Positions 1 to 8,347 of a stretch of DNA of 64,000 nt are shown piece after piece. How positions within the stretch are numbered: position 1 is the first letter of the stretch; every line of letters begins with the position of its first letter. The stretch comes from Cupriavidus pauculus (lineage in GTDB: Bacteria > Pseudomonadota > Gammaproteobacteria > Burkholderiales > Burkholderiaceae). The translations under genes and the position numbers were made by a program. The notes below the pieces were generated by a model that was given only the letters and a program-made list of their open reading frames with translations, was not told where the DNA came from and searched no databases. The stretch covers positions 248,001 to 312,000 of the forward strand of contig NZ_BPUO01000003.1 in NCBI RefSeq assembly GCF_022179805.1, written 5' to 3'.

Positions 1-775
1 CGTCGCCCGCCCGCATCACCAGCTTCGGTTCGCGCGCCCAGCCCACCCCGCTCGGCGTGCCCGTTACGATCACGTCCCCCGCTTCGAGCGTGATGGCCTC
101 GCTGAGCGTGGAAATCAGCGTCGCCACGTCGAAGATCAGCGTATCGGTACTGGCCGATTGCACAACCTCGCCGTTCAGACGCGTTTCCAGCGTCAGCCCC
201 CGGGCGCCAGCCGGCACCTCGCTGGCCGTGACCAGTTCCGGGCCGAACGCACCGGTCTGATCGAAGTTCTTGCCCATCGTCCACTGCGGGGCAACGAACT
301 GGTATTCACGCACAGAGCCGTCGTTGAACAGCGCATAGCCGGCCACATGGTCCAGCGCCTTGTCCTTGGCGATATGGCGGCCGCCCGATTTCAGGATCAC
401 CGCGAACTCGCCCTCGAAATCGAGCGAATCCGAAACGCGCGGGCGCACGATGGGCCGGCCGTGGCCGGTCAGGCTGGTGTCGTAGCGCGGGAAGACGGTC
501 GGGTATTTCGGCTGTTCGAGCTTGCTTTCGCGCGTGTGATCAGCGTAGTTCAGGCCGATGCATAGCAGCTTGGGCGGCTGCTGCAGCACAGGCAGGAACG
601 TGACGTCGGCATCGGTGACCATTACGCCGCCGTCGACAGTGCCAGCCCAGGCCTCCAGGTCATTGCCGTTGGCCAGCAACGTTTCGAGCGGCATGTCGCC
701 CAGCACACGAATCCGGTCGCCTTCGCGCACGCCGGTCTGGGTCTTGCCATCGAGAATGAATCGCAGGTATCGCAT
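1..775 (-). CDS. Fumarylacetoacetate hydrolase (FAH) family protein, 3' end cut by window
   Basis: The leftward frame from the ATG at 775 is open to the window edge, so the C-terminus is missing (258 codons seen). The translation has an N-terminal lead domain and then the FAH core: LNYADH near residues 75-80, the acidic metal-site segment LDFEGEF near 119-124, and GDVIVTGTPSGVG near the end. FAH-fold enzymes use Mg2+ or Mn2+ to hydrolyse, hydrate or decarboxylate 2-oxo or diketo acids at the end of aromatic meta- or homogentisate-like pathways. It lies 31 bp after the SnoaL-like gene and is probably the last gene of the monooxygenase operon that begins at 4572, where it would process the ring-cleavage product. 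The exact substrate is unknown. Confidence 0.88.
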   Translation of the reverse strand, partial: MRYLRFILDGKTQTGVREGDRIRVLGDMPLETLLANGNDLEAWAGTVDGGVMVTDADVTFLPVLQQPPKLLCIGLNYADHTRESKLEQPKYPTVFPRYDTSLTGHGRPIVRPRVSDSLDFEGEFAVILKSGGRHIAKDKALDHVAGYALFNDGSVREYQFVAPQWTMGKNFDQTGAFGPELVTASEVPAGARGLTLETRLNGEVVQSASTDTLIFDVATLISTLSEAITLEAGDVIVTGTPSGVGWAREPKLVMRAGD

Positions 776-806
776 GAAGTGTCTCGCTTGATAGATTGTT
801 GTGGGG

Positions 807-1424
807 TCAGCCGGCGCCAGCCAGCCAGGCATCGTCGCTGTCGAGCAGCGGCTGTACGGTTTCGGGCCGGTCGGTGCCGGGCAGGTCCAGGCGGGGTTGC
901 TGTCCGATCTCGGCCAGCAGGTAGGACAGGAATCGGTAAGTCGCGCGGAAGTCGGCAAGCCGCGCGACATCGAGCGCCACGCGCTCGGACGGATTGACCA
1001 CGACAAGCCCGTCGCGCAGATAGACGATGCCCATGCGGGCGATGCGCCAGGCGCCGGCGCGGCGCACCATGCGCTCGTGCAGCCGGGCATGCGTGGTCAC
1101 TTCCACCTCCACGCCCTGCAGACGCGTGCGCGCTACCACCGCACAAGGCGTGTGGGCCAGCGCGCGGTCGCCGTTCAGCGTCACCAGCGTGGGCCCCATC
1201 TGGTGGGCCGAATGGTGGCCGGCCTCATACATGCGGCGCGATGCGGCCACGAAATCGGGTCCGCTGCCCTGGAACCACGACACGCCCACCTCGGCATCGA
1301 GGTGATACGTATTGAACATACGCGCCCATTGCGCCTGGTCGCGTGCCGCGCGCTCCGTCTGGACGATCTCGGCAATCTCGGCCTTGTCGAGCATTTCGAG
1401 CATGGCCTGCAGTCTTTCTTGCAT
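807..1424 (-). CDS. SnoaL-like / NTF2-fold protein
   Basis: This 205-residue protein looks like a SnoaL-like (NTF2-superfamily) polypeptide of the kind that accompanies aromatic-ring oxygenases. The segment with WARMFNTYHLDAEVGVSWF followed by a Ser/His-rich region and a beta-rich middle (HTPCAVVARTRLQGVEVEV) fits this cone-shaped fold. It has no cofactor motif, so it may be an isomerase, a cyclase or a non-catalytic partner. I place the start at 1424 because GGAGACACC lies directly upstream. An in-frame ATG at 1439 overlaps the stop of the transporter gene (TAATG) and would add five residues. The gene is embedded in the operon running from 4572 to the left edge. Confidence 0.75.
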   Translation of the reverse strand: MQERLQAMLEMLDKAEIAEIVQTERAARDQAQWARMFNTYHLDAEVGVSWFQGSGPDFVAASRRMYEAGHHSAHQMGPTLVTLNGDRALAHTPCAVVARTRLQGVEVEVTTHARLHERMVRRAGAWRIARMGIVYLRDGLVVVNPSERVALDVARLADFRATYRFLSYLLAEIGQQPRLDLPGTDRPETVQPLLDSDDAWLAGAG

Positions 1425-1438
1425 GGTGTCTCCATTCA

Positions 1439-2761
1439 TTAACGCGCTTCGCTGGGCGCTGCCACAGCCTGGGCGTGCGGTTGCGCCACGCCCAGGTACA
1501 TACGCATCCGGCGCACCCGGAATGCCAACCACGCGGTGACCAGGCCCGTTGCCAGGACCAGGTACATTGCCGAATCGGGGCCGTAGGCGCGCACCATCCA
1601 GGCCAGCGCCAGCGGTGTCAGCCCCGCGAACAGTGCGGCCCCGATGTTGTAGGGCACGGCATAGCCGCTCTGCCGCACATGCGTGGGGAATAGCGCAGAC
1701 AGCAGGCCGGGGACCAACGCGATGACCGAACCGAGCGCCACGCCGGGCAGCATGAACAGCAGCGCCAGCGACCCCTGCTCTGCCAGCACATCGGGCAGCC
1801 ACCGGAAGAAGCACACCGATGCGACCAGCATGGCGATGGCGCCGATGCCCAGCGAACGTGCCCAACCCATCGCATCGCTGAGGCAGCCCCAGAACGGCAT
1901 CGACACGCACAAGGCGAACGATCCCCACATGTTCGCTTGCAGCGCCGCCTGGCGTGGCACGCCGTAGTGCGTGGCCAGCAGCGTCGGCATGTACTGGAAG
2001 AACACCGTCGTGCCGATGGCCATCGTGAAACCCAGCCCCAGGCCAAAGACGCAGGCGTCCGCGTGATTGCGCAGCACGATCCGCAGCGGCGTCTCGCTCG
2101 CAAGCTGGCGCGACTGCTGGATACCCGCGTACAGCGGCGACTCCTCAAGCTGGCGCCGCAGCCATGCAGCGGTCAGGCCGAATGCACCGCCGACCAGGAA
2201 TGGCAGGCGCCACGCCAGCGACGGCATGCCGGTACGGCTGGCGATGTACGCCGACAATGCCGCCGCGCCGGTGCCCAGCAGCAGGCCGGCCAGCACGATG
2301 CCGTGCATCGTCCCGCTGGTCGTCCCCAGCCGCGAAGGCGGTGCATGCTCGGACACGAACACCGCAGCGCCCGGAAACTCGCCGCCCACCGCGCAGCCCT
2401 GCAGCGCACGTAGCACCAGCAGCGCGATCGGCGCGAGGATGCCGGCCTGCTCGTATGTGGGCAGCACGCCGATCAGGAACGTTGGCACCGCCATCAGCAC
2501 CAGCAGGAAGATGAACATCTTCTTGCGGCCCAGCATGTCCGCAAAATGCGCCAGCACGATGCCGGCGATGGGCCGCACGAGGTAGCCGATGGCAAAGATG
2601 CCAAGCGTCTGCATCTGGCTGACCCACGGCGAAACGCCGGGCGGGAAGAATGCTTCGCTGATCGCCGCCGCGACGAATAGGAAGATCACGAAGTCGTAGT
2701 ACTCGAGCATGGCACCCAGCGCGGCCAGGCCGAGCGTGCGTGCCGCCTTTCGATTGAGCAT
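1439..2761 (-). CDS. MFS transporter, metabolite:H+ symporter (MHS) type
   Basis: A 440-residue inner-membrane transporter with about 12 hydrophobic segments. The N-terminal GAMLEYYDFVIFLFVAAAI, the loop-2/3 signature FADMLGRKKMF and the RALQGCAVGGEFPGA motif are typical of the MHS family (ProP, KgtP, ShiA, PcaT-like), which imports organic acids or zwitterions with protons. The start at 2761 is preceded by a good ribosome site (CGAGGAGACAAGC). Its place between the flavin reductase and the SnoaL-like gene suggests it imports the substrate of the operon's monooxygenase. The substrate cannot be read from the sequence. Confidence 0.88.
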   Translation of the reverse strand: MLNRKAARTLGLAALGAMLEYYDFVIFLFVAAAISEAFFPPGVSPWVSQMQTLGIFAIGYLVRPIAGIVLAHFADMLGRKKMFIFLLVLMAVPTFLIGVLPTYEQAGILAPIALLVLRALQGCAVGGEFPGAAVFVSEHAPPSRLGTTSGTMHGIVLAGLLLGTGAAALSAYIASRTGMPSLAWRLPFLVGGAFGLTAAWLRRQLEESPLYAGIQQSRQLASETPLRIVLRNHADACVFGLGLGFTMAIGTTVFFQYMPTLLATHYGVPRQAALQANMWGSFALCVSMPFWGCLSDAMGWARSLGIGAIAMLVASVCFFRWLPDVLAEQGSLALLFMLPGVALGSVIALVPGLLSALFPTHVRQSGYAVPYNIGAALFAGLTPLALAWMVRAYGPDSAMYLVLATGLVTAWLAFRVRRMRMYLGVAQPHAQAVAAPSEAR

Positions 2762-2828
2762 GCTTGTCTCCTCGATATGTCGTTGTGTTGCCTGCGCCAC
2801 CGTCTGGCGCGGTGGTCGGTCGCAGGAC

Positions 2829-3329
2829 TCAGGCGTGGCAGGAAGGCGGTGCGGCAAGGCGCCCGTAGCGGCCGCCGTAGAACAGCAGCGGCGCCACGGC
2901 GTCGCGCTCCTCCAGCGCCAGCACCTGCGCGACATACAGCTTGTGGTCGCCGGCCGGATGGATATCCACGGTTCGGACGATCAGATGCGCCAGGCTTTCC
3001 GGCAGGAACGGCGTGCCGGAGCCATGCGTGTGCATGGCGCCAAGTCCCTCGCAGGTCTTGCCCCCAAAGTGGGCACTCAGGTCTTCCTGGTGATCGCACA
3101 GGAAGTTGATGGCGAAGCCATCGCCGATGCCGACCGATGCACTGAAGCGCGACGCGTTGCGCGCCGACACCAGCACCAGTTGCGGTTCCAGCGAAACGGA
3201 CATGAACGCGTTGGCCGTCATGCCGGCCGGCGCGCCGTCGCGCAGCCAGGTGACGACCGTCACACCAGTGGCGAACTTGCCCATGATCCGGCGAAAGCGT
3301 GCCGGGTCGGTCAGTGGAGTGGTGGTCAT
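2829..3329 (-). CDS. Flavin reductase (HpaC-type partner of a two-component monooxygenase)
   Basis: A 166-residue protein of the flavin reductase-like FMN-binding family. It shows the characteristic opening FRRIMGKFATGVTVVTW, MTANAFMSVSLEPQLVLV, FAINFLCDHQEDLSAHFGG and the C-terminal HKLYVAQVLALEE. Members use NAD(P)H to make free FADH2 or FMNH2, which diffuses to the oxygenase. The start at 3329 has GGGAGGC upstream. It sits 16 bp after the acyl-CoA-dehydrogenase-fold monooxygenase, which is the expected partner, so the pair most likely forms a two-component hydroxylase. Confidence 0.9.
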   Translation of the reverse strand: MTTTPLTDPARFRRIMGKFATGVTVVTWLRDGAPAGMTANAFMSVSLEPQLVLVSARNASRFSASVGIGDGFAINFLCDHQEDLSAHFGGKTCEGLGAMHTHGSGTPFLPESLAHLIVRTVDIHPAGDHKLYVAQVLALEERDAVAPLLFYGGRYGRLAAPPSCHA

Positions 3330-3345
3330 GATCGATGCCTCCCGC

Positions 3346-4572
3346 TTACACCAGCGGCGTGTTCGGCGCCTGGCCGCACAGCATGCGGCCGTACAGCTCG
3401 AGGTTGGTCGCGGTGCAGACGATGCCGTGCAGGTTGGCCACGCGTGCGTCGCGCCATACGCGGTTGAACGGATTGCGGGCACCGGCCAGTGATCCTCCCG
3501 ACGCGCTGGCCAGCAGGTCCACAGCTTCCCAGATGGTCTTGCTCGCATAGCCCGTGTCGCGGCGGATGCGCGCGCGGGTCAGGGCATCGGGCATGGTGCC
3601 GGCCTTTGCGTACGCGTCGATCTCATCGACACAACGCTCGACGACCAGCCGGGCCGCGTCGATCATCGCCGACGCCTCGCCGACTTGCAGGTGGGTAATC
3701 GCCGCCTCCGACTGCTTTTCGTACCACGTGTACTGGATGCCCCGACCGGGCAGCTTGTCCAGGAACATCTCCTGCGCGGCACGCGCGATGCCCAATGCCG
3801 GGAACACCAGGATGATGGCGGCCACCGGCATGAACGCCATGCGGTACAGCGACTCGTCGTCGCTAAAGTGGGACATGTAGTCGCCAGCCAGGATCGACGA
3901 CAGCGCGGCCACACGCGAGTCCGGCACGAACTTGTTGCGTACGCGCACCGTGGTGCTGCCGCTGCCGCGCAGCGCAATCGTGTCCCAGTCATCGAGGAAT
4001 TCGAGATCGGACGTCGGGATCAGTGCCATGCCCTGGTCCACCGCCGCGCCGGACTCATCCACCAGCGGAATGCCCAGTAGGTCCCATTGCGCGTGATACA
4101 CGCCGCTGTTGAAACCCCACATGCCTTCTTCGATCAGGTAGCCACCTTCCACGCGCTTGACCACGGCCTTGCGCGGCGACAGCACGCCTGCGGTGCGCAC
4201 CTTGGCACGGCCCGAGAAGACCTCGTCACGCGCCGGTTGCGGCAGGCAGCTTGCCGCCATCCAGTTGCAGACGTTGATCAGCGCGCACGCCCATGCGGCG
4301 GAGCCATCGCCCCGGCCAATCTCGCTGACCACTTCCATGTAGGTGCGAAGAGACACCTGCATTCCGCCGGCCGACTTCGGCACCATCATGTCCAGGATGC
4401 CGGCGCCATCGAGTTCGGCCACCGTGGACTCCGGCAGACGCGCCAGCGCATCCACCTCCGCGGTGCGGGCACGCAGCGCCGGCACCATCGCCGTTGCCCG
4501 GCGCAGCAGTTCCGCATGCACTGTGTCATCGGTATCGTTGATACGAATGTTGGTAACGGATGCCAGCGTCAT
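3346..4572 (-). CDS. Acyl-CoA dehydrogenase-fold flavin monooxygenase (two-component hydroxylase oxygenase)
   Basis: A 408-residue protein with the acyl-CoA dehydrogenase fold used by group D flavin monooxygenases (p-hydroxyphenylacetate hydroxylase C2, HsaA, DszC type). The N-terminus has LPESTVAELDGAGILDMMVP and SEIGRGDGSAAWACALINV. The C-terminal helical domain contains GYASKTIWEAVDLL, ARNPFNRVWRDARVANLHG and finishes near TATNLELYGRML. The flavin reductase next door supports the oxygenase role over a dehydrogenase role. The ATG at 4572 has CAGGAGACCC upstream. It is the first gene of the leftward operon and is divergent from a TetR gene. The substrate is probably an aromatic or cyclic acid, but this is inference. 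Confidence 0.82.
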   Translation of the reverse strand: MTLASVTNIRINDTDDTVHAELLRRATAMVPALRARTAEVDALARLPESTVAELDGAGILDMMVPKSAGGMQVSLRTYMEVVSEIGRGDGSAAWACALINVCNWMAASCLPQPARDEVFSGRAKVRTAGVLSPRKAVVKRVEGGYLIEEGMWGFNSGVYHAQWDLLGIPLVDESGAAVDQGMALIPTSDLEFLDDWDTIALRGSGSTTVRVRNKFVPDSRVAALSSILAGDYMSHFSDDESLYRMAFMPVAAIILVFPALGIARAAQEMFLDKLPGRGIQYTWYEKQSEAAITHLQVGEASAMIDAARLVVERCVDEIDAYAKAGTMPDALTRARIRRDTGYASKTIWEAVDLLASASGGSLAGARNPFNRVWRDARVANLHGIVCTATNLELYGRMLCGQAPNTPLV

Positions 4573-4723
4573 AAGGGTCTCCTGTTTTTTCAGTTCGATG
4601 CGCCGGGATGGCTGCAAGAATGACGTTTTCGTTATTGTAAGAACGGCATCGAATCAGGCAAGATAGGGTTTTCGGCCGACTCGGCATGAACATCCGTCAC
4701 TGCAACGCGCATCGAGACTGACC

Positions 4724-5419
4724 ATGGCCCCGCTCACATTCGTCCCCACCGAACGCGAAGACCACCGCACCGTTGCCGCGCGAAAGAAGCGCGAGCTGAT
4801 GCGCACGCGCATCCTGCGCGCGATCATGGAGCTGTACTCCGATCGTTCGAAGATCTCCACGTCGATCGAGGACGTGGCACGCGCGGCGGAGATTTCACGC
4901 GGCACGTTCTACAAGCACTTCACGTCGCTGGACGAGGCGCTGATTGCCGTGGCACGCGAGGTGACCGACCAGATGACGATCGACATGCTGCCGATCTACG
5001 ACGCGGTGCAGGACCCCGTGCATCGCGTCAGCACCGGGTTGCGGCTGTTCCTGACGCGCGCGCTGACCGACCATCGCTGGGCCGCCTTTGTGCTGCGCGC
5101 TGAGCTGATGGCGCAGGAGTCGACGCTGATGACCTACATGATGAGAGACCTGCGCGCCGGCGCACTCGACGGCGTGATGGAATTCGACAACCTGCAGGCC
5201 GCCGCCGACTCCGTGATGGGCGCGACGATCGAGGGCATCCGCACGCTATTGCTAAAGCGTACGAAAGATCCGAAGCAGTACATCGACAGCGCCATCCGCA
5301 TCACATTGCGCAGTCTTGCCGTGGAAAAGCGACGCGCGCAGAAGGCCACCGACACCTCGCGCGAGCTTGTCGACGCGCTGCCAGAAAGCGTGCGCAAGAC
5401 GTGGCGCGCACAGGGCTGA
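4724..5419 (+). CDS. TetR family transcriptional regulator
   Basis: A 231-residue TetR-type repressor. The DNA-binding helices are near residues 40-75 (ILRAIMELYSDRSKISTSI, then VARAAEISRGTFYKHFTS), followed by a helical ligand domain (LTDHRWAAFVLRAELMAQE). It is transcribed divergently from the monooxygenase operon (start 4572), with 151 bp between the two starts, so it is the obvious candidate regulator of that operon. It also precedes the porin at 5688 on the same strand, so it might influence that gene. No clear operator was picked out in 4573-4723. Confidence 0.88.
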   Translation: MAPLTFVPTEREDHRTVAARKKRELMRTRILRAIMELYSDRSKISTSIEDVARAAEISRGTFYKHFTSLDEALIAVAREVTDQMTIDMLPIYDAVQDPVHRVSTGLRLFLTRALTDHRWAAFVLRAELMAQESTLMTYMMRDLRAGALDGVMEFDNLQAAADSVMGATIEGIRTLLLKRTKDPKQYIDSAIRITLRSLAVEKRRAQKATDTSRELVDALPESVRKTWRAQG

Positions 5420-5481
5420 ACGCCAAAATTCGGCGCATTGCGCGCCGTTTCATTCTAGGAATCGCGCAGGTTTTCACCAGG

Positions 5482-5556
5482 TAGGGAATGTTCGCGGCTC
5501 AGCGTACACAGATGTCACCGTGACGATTGTGTACGCTCAACGCGGCGCATTCCCTA
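5482..5556. repeat. 75-bp nested palindrome upstream of porin
   Basis: Perfect outer arms TAGGGAATG (5482-5490) and CATTCCCTA (5548-5556), perfect inner arms AGCGTACACA (5501-5510) and TGTGTACGCT (5528-5537), and a central GTCAC-C-GTGAC (5514-5524) are all centred on 5519. Between outer and inner arms a CGCG on each side can pair with a one-base slip. The structure occupies the 268-bp gap between the TetR gene and the porin and could form a long hairpin in RNA or a cruciform in DNA. It is a seen structure; its role (operator, leader hairpin or relic of a small mobile repeat) is unknown. Confidence 0.85.
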
Positions 5557-5687
5557 TCTTGCCGATGGCCCCTCGTCTCACAAGAATGGACACGCAATCG
5601 GTTCCCGCCAGACAGCGACGGGAACGCGACAGAGGGCTGCCCGCAGAGCAGCTCCGCAAGGCGTGAACCAGAAACGAGGAGACAAGC

Positions 5688-6845
5688 ATGAGAAGAACCA
5701 TCGCCGTGGCCACCCTGTCGCTGGCCGGCAGCGGCGCGGCCTGCGCGCAATCGAACGTGATCCTGTACGGCGTGGCGGACATGGGCATCGAGTACGTGAC
5801 CAACGTCGGCAACGTGCCAACCGCCGCCAACGGCTTCAACCCCGGACCCGCGCATGACGTGGCGCGGCTCACGTCCGGCCATCGCGCCGGATCGCGCTGG
5901 GGCCTACGCGGCAACGAAGACCTGGGCGCGGGCTGGAGTTCGGTGTTCACGTTGGAGAGCGGCTTCAACCTGGACACCGGTACGCAGCAGCAGGCACGAC
6001 TATTCGGCCGGCAGGCCTACGTCGGGTTGAAGAACGCGGCCTATGGGCAGTTCACGTTCGGCCGGCAGTACACCTCGATCTTCGAGGGGCTAGCCAACTT
6101 CTCGCCCACCGCGTACGGCGGCTACGAGCCCGCCGTGCTGCAGTCCGGCGCGGCTTTCCGCGAGGACAACATGATCAAGTACACCGGACGCTTCGGCGCG
6201 ATGACCGCATTGGCGCACTACTCGTTCGGCACCGGCATGGCGCTGCCGCAGGTGGTCGGCGCCGGCGTGGCCGTGGGCGGCAACGGCGAAGTGCCCGGCA
6301 GCGCGCGGCGCGACAGCGCATACGGCGCGGCGCTGAGCTACAACGGCGGCACGCTGGGCCTGGTAGCGGCATACGACCAGGTCAATCCGACAATCGGCAG
6401 CAGCAGCGGCACGTTCCGCAAGGCGGCGGTGGGCGGCAGCGTCACGCAGGGACCATTCATGCTGATGGGCGGGTACCGCTGGGGCCAGAGCAAGGGTCCG
6501 GCCGGCAACACGATCCAGCGTGACGACTACTACTGGATCGGCGCGAACTACCAGTTCCAGCGCGCGTTCTCGGTGACGCTGGAGTACACCTACGACAACC
6601 TCAGGAACGTGTTCGGCAATACCAGCGTGCCGAATCCGTGGCAGGTCATGCTGCTGGCCAGCTACAACCTGTCCAAGCGTACAGAGCTGTACCTGTCGAC
6701 GGCCTACTCGAAGAACGCCGGCCTGATGATGGACTCGGGACTGACCACCTATGCCAACACGCTGGCGCTGGGCAACAGCCTCGTGCTCGGCAATGGCAAG
6801 AACTCGATGGTCGGCACGACCATCGGCATGCGGCATATCTTCTGA
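5688..6845 (+). CDS. Gram-negative porin (Burkholderiales trimeric type)
   Basis: A 385-residue outer-membrane porin. It has a signal peptide ending near AGSGAACAQ, then the family opening SNVILYGVADMGIEY, the repeated SRWGLRGNEDLGAGWSSVFTL strand pair, LFGRQAYVGL and FGRQYTS. The C-terminus ends with a phenylalanine (MRHIF), as expected for assembly by the BAM machinery. GAGGAGACAAGC precedes the ATG. It forms a diffusion channel for small solutes and may serve the adjacent catabolic modules. It resembles the porins at 16244 and 28491. Confidence 0.95.
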   Translation: MRRTIAVATLSLAGSGAACAQSNVILYGVADMGIEYVTNVGNVPTAANGFNPGPAHDVARLTSGHRAGSRWGLRGNEDLGAGWSSVFTLESGFNLDTGTQQQARLFGRQAYVGLKNAAYGQFTFGRQYTSIFEGLANFSPTAYGGYEPAVLQSGAAFREDNMIKYTGRFGAMTALAHYSFGTGMALPQVVGAGVAVGGNGEVPGSARRDSAYGAALSYNGGTLGLVAAYDQVNPTIGSSSGTFRKAAVGGSVTQGPFMLMGGYRWGQSKGPAGNTIQRDDYYWIGANYQFQRAFSVTLEYTYDNLRNVFGNTSVPNPWQVMLLASYNLSKRTELYLSTAYSKNAGLMMDSGLTTYANTLALGNSLVLGNGKNSMVGTTIGMRHIF

Positions 6846-6858
6846 GCAAGAAGAAGGC

Positions 6859-6887
6859 GCCTGGGGCATCGCCACGATACCCCAGGC
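6859..6887. terminator. Hairpin between convergent genes
   Basis: GCCTGGGG (6859-6866) pairs with CCCCAGGC (6880-6887) across a 13-nt loop. It lies just after the porin stop and before the end of the convergent aminoacylase gene, so it could act as a two-way terminator. There is no clear T-run on either side. Confidence 0.5.
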
Positions 6888-6900
6888 ACGCTGCCCTGCT

Positions 6901-8334
6901 TCAGCGCGCGCTCCGGCGCAGGCTCTGTCCCGGCCGCGTGCCCGTGGCCGCGCCGTCTTGCCAGACCACCTGTCCGTTCACGAAGACATGCCCGATGCCG
7001 GCCGACGGTTGCTGCGGGTCCAGGTAGGTCGCCACATCCTTGACGGTCTTCGGATCGAACACGGTGATATCGGCGGCATAGCCCTCGCGGATTTCGCCAC
7101 GCCCGGCCAACCCGAACGCGTTGGCCGTCATGCCCGTCATCTTGTGGACCGTTTCCTCCAGCGTCAGCAGGCCCAGGTCGCGGCTGTAATGCCCGAGCAA
7201 CCGCGTGAACGTGCCCCAAAGGCGCGGATGCGGATAGTCGTCGGACGGAATGCCGTCCGAGCCGATCATCGTGTCGCGATAGGCCAGCACCCGCTGCACG
7301 TCCCCTTCGTCCATGAAGAAGTACATGCCCATGCCCGGCATCACGCGGTCCAGTGCTTCGGCGCGCGAGCACTGCCATTCCTGCGCCAGGTCCGACAGCT
7401 TGCGGCCCGCGCTCTTTGGCTCGGAACGCGAATAGGTGATCAGGATCTCGTCGCTGATGGCCAGCCGTTCCTTGCGCAGCAGCGACGACGACGCCGTGTA
7501 CGGATAGCAGTCCAGGCAGATCTTCTGGGCGCGACCCAGTGCGTCAATGCGTGCCAGCGTCTCGCGTGTGCGTCCGAAGTTGGGCTTGCCGATGACCTTG
7601 TGGTGCGAGATCACAAGCCTGACGTCGAGCGCGCGCGCAATCTGCGCCGATTCCTCGATGGCGTCGAGCACGCCATCGCCCTCGGTACGCATATGCGTGG
7701 CGTAGACGCCGCCGTACTGCTTCAGGTCGCGGCCCACGCCGATGATTTCCTCGATCGGCGCGGAGGCGGCGGGCGGGTAGAACGTGCCCGTGGACATACC
7801 GATCGCGCCCTGTTCCAGCGCGGCGTTGACGGCCTGGCGCATCGCCTCCACTTCATCCGGCGTGGCGGGACGGTCAAGGTCGGCCTGGTGCACGGCGCGC
7901 AGCGCGGTATGGCCAACCAGCGATGCCACGTTGACTGCGGCGGGCGTGGCGTCGAGCGCATCGAGGTACTGGCCGAACGCCGCGAAGCGCAATTGCGGAT
8001 CCACGGTGCGCAACGGCAACGGCGGGTCGCCACCGCTCTGCCGGTACGGCGCCAGGCTGATGCCGCAGTTGCCGTTGACCACAGTGGTCACACCCTGCGA
8101 AATCTTCGGCGTCATGCCGGGCGTCTGCAGCACGGCGCGGTCATCGTGGGCGTGGCTGTCGATAAAGCCGGGCGCCACAACCTTGCCGGTGACATCCAGC
8201 TCTTGATGGGCACGCTGGCCCGTGGCATCGCCAATGAACGCGATCTGGCCGCCCTGTATCGCTACATCGACGCGGTAGCGTGCCGCACCGGTGCCGTCGA
8301 TCACATCGCCGCCCCGCAGAATCACATCGAACAT
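6901..8334 (-). CDS. N-acyl-D-amino-acid deacylase (D-aminoacylase) family amidohydrolase
   Basis: A 477-residue amidohydrolase. Residues 1-50 form the small beta domain (VILRGGDVIDGTGAARY), then the metal motif FIDSHAHDD (His61, His63), the bridging cysteine in NGNCG (Cys90), and VISHHK later in the barrel, followed by SDGIPSD and the C-terminal GEIREGYAADITVFDP. These fit the zinc D-aminoacylase/dihydroorotase-like group that hydrolyses N-acyl-D-amino acids. The ATG at 8334 has AAGGAACTCC upstream, and the upstream in-frame ATG was not chosen because it overlaps the neighbour more. It starts 13 bp after the Bug receptor gene, suggesting co-transcription and uptake of the substrate by that receptor. 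Confidence 0.85.
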   Translation of the reverse strand: MFDVILRGGDVIDGTGAARYRVDVAIQGGQIAFIGDATGQRAHQELDVTGKVVAPGFIDSHAHDDRAVLQTPGMTPKISQGVTTVVNGNCGISLAPYRQSGGDPPLPLRTVDPQLRFAAFGQYLDALDATPAAVNVASLVGHTALRAVHQADLDRPATPDEVEAMRQAVNAALEQGAIGMSTGTFYPPAASAPIEEIIGVGRDLKQYGGVYATHMRTEGDGVLDAIEESAQIARALDVRLVISHHKVIGKPNFGRTRETLARIDALGRAQKICLDCYPYTASSSLLRKERLAISDEILITYSRSEPKSAGRKLSDLAQEWQCSRAEALDRVMPGMGMYFFMDEGDVQRVLAYRDTMIGSDGIPSDDYPHPRLWGTFTRLLGHYSRDLGLLTLEETVHKMTGMTANAFGLAGRGEIREGYAADITVFDPKTVKDVATYLDPQQPSAGIGHVFVNGQVVWQDGAATGTRPGQSLRRSAR

Positions 8335-8347
8335 GGTGGAGTTCCTT

